Below are positions 63,872-64,000 of a stretch of 64,000 nucleotides of DNA, piece by piece. The position numbers and the translations under genes were made by a program. This DNA comes from Marinobacterium profundum. Lineage in GTDB: Bacteria > Pseudomonadota > Gammaproteobacteria > Pseudomonadales > Balneatricaceae. The notes beneath the pieces are model-generated. The model was not told where the DNA came from and did no database searches. It saw only the letters and a list, made by a program, of their open reading frames with translations. Location: assembly GCF_001528745.1 (NCBI RefSeq), contig NZ_BCNS01000207.1, forward strand, positions 1 to 64,000, written 5' to 3'. The number at the start of each line of letters is the position of its first letter. Position 1 is the first letter of the stretch.

Positions 63872-64000
63872 TTGAGCAACAGCACCATTCCGCAACTGAT
63901 GGCAGACCGCTTTCGCGGCTTTCTGCCCGTCGTTATTGACGTTGAAACGGCCGGCTTCAACTCCCGCACCGACGCCCTTCTGGAAGTCGCCGCCGTCACT
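63872..64000 (+). CDS. rnt: Ribonuclease T, N-terminal part (cut by window end)
   Basis: The first 43 codons of a 3'-5' exoribonuclease that trims tRNA and other stable RNA ends. [20 protein letters not shown] near residue 10 holds the first DEDD motif (Asp-x-Glu). The start is TTG at 63872 with TAAGGA upstream; an internal ATG at 63899 is possible. Neighbour of motY as in pseudomonads. The rest lies outside the window. Confidence 0.85.
   Translation, partial: MSNSTIPQLMADRFRGFLPVVIDVETAGFNSRTDALLEVAAVT

Overview
The window looks like the chromosome of a marine gammaproteobacterium of the Oceanospirillales/Pseudomonas-like type. Evidence: a Pseudomonas-type CysI and CysH, a six-gene Rnf complex, an iscRSUA-hscBA-fdx-iscX cluster with E. 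coli-like gene order, MotY (the T-ring protein of sodium-type polar flagella), the nrdA-nrdB-yfaE set, and purine genes closest in my memory to P. aeruginosa PA0142/PA0148. The genus cannot be fixed from sequence alone. I saw no tRNA, rRNA, prophage, transposase or CRISPR array.

Layout. 0-10 kb: TDT-family transporter, then assimilatory sulfate reduction (cysG, cysH, DUF934, cysI, a TauE/SafE permease, and divergent cysD-cysN). 10-17.4 kb: rnfABCDGE-nth. 17.4-20.5 kb: two long non-coding stretches around a cysteine synthase; one carries DnaA-box-like sites, the other heptamer repeats and tandem copies of a gene end. 20.5-24.3 kb: nrdA-nrdB-yfaE with two NrdR boxes. 24.8-33.7 kb: accessory metabolism and regulation (fatty acid hydroxylase, ECF sigma/anti-sigma unit, flavin reductase, EamA exporter, RutR-like TetR, diguanylate cyclase, flavohemoglobin, secreted orphan). 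34-37.3 kb: purine salvage (8-oxoguanine deaminase, gpt, adenine deaminase). 37.3-45.9 kb: a complete mevalonate pathway, unusual in gammaproteobacteria, ending in polB. 46-53.6 kb: a LapBCE-like type I secretion locus with two regulators whose receiver domains lack the phospho-acceptor Asp. 53.8-59.4 kb: ISC iron-sulfur cluster assembly. 59.5-64 kb: trmJ, suhB, argG, motY and the start of rnt.

How parts fit together. CysH carries the four cysteines of an APS reductase, and CysN carries a C-terminal remnant of an APS kinase without its P-loop, so sulfate assimilation here probably runs APS to sulfite directly, then CysI (with siroheme from CysG) to sulfide, then cysteine synthase. Many of these enzymes need Fe-S clusters, supplied by the ISC cluster under IscR. 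The mevalonate operon runs from HMG-CoA reductase to diphosphomevalonate decarboxylase plus a type 2 IPP isomerase.

Most notable: a roughly 190-nt array of nested hairpins after hmp (32811-33004); the heptamer/tandem-duplication block next to yfaE (19836-20456); a SuhB that lost most metal-binding residues; the decayed APS kinase domain; and the mevalonate-polB operon.
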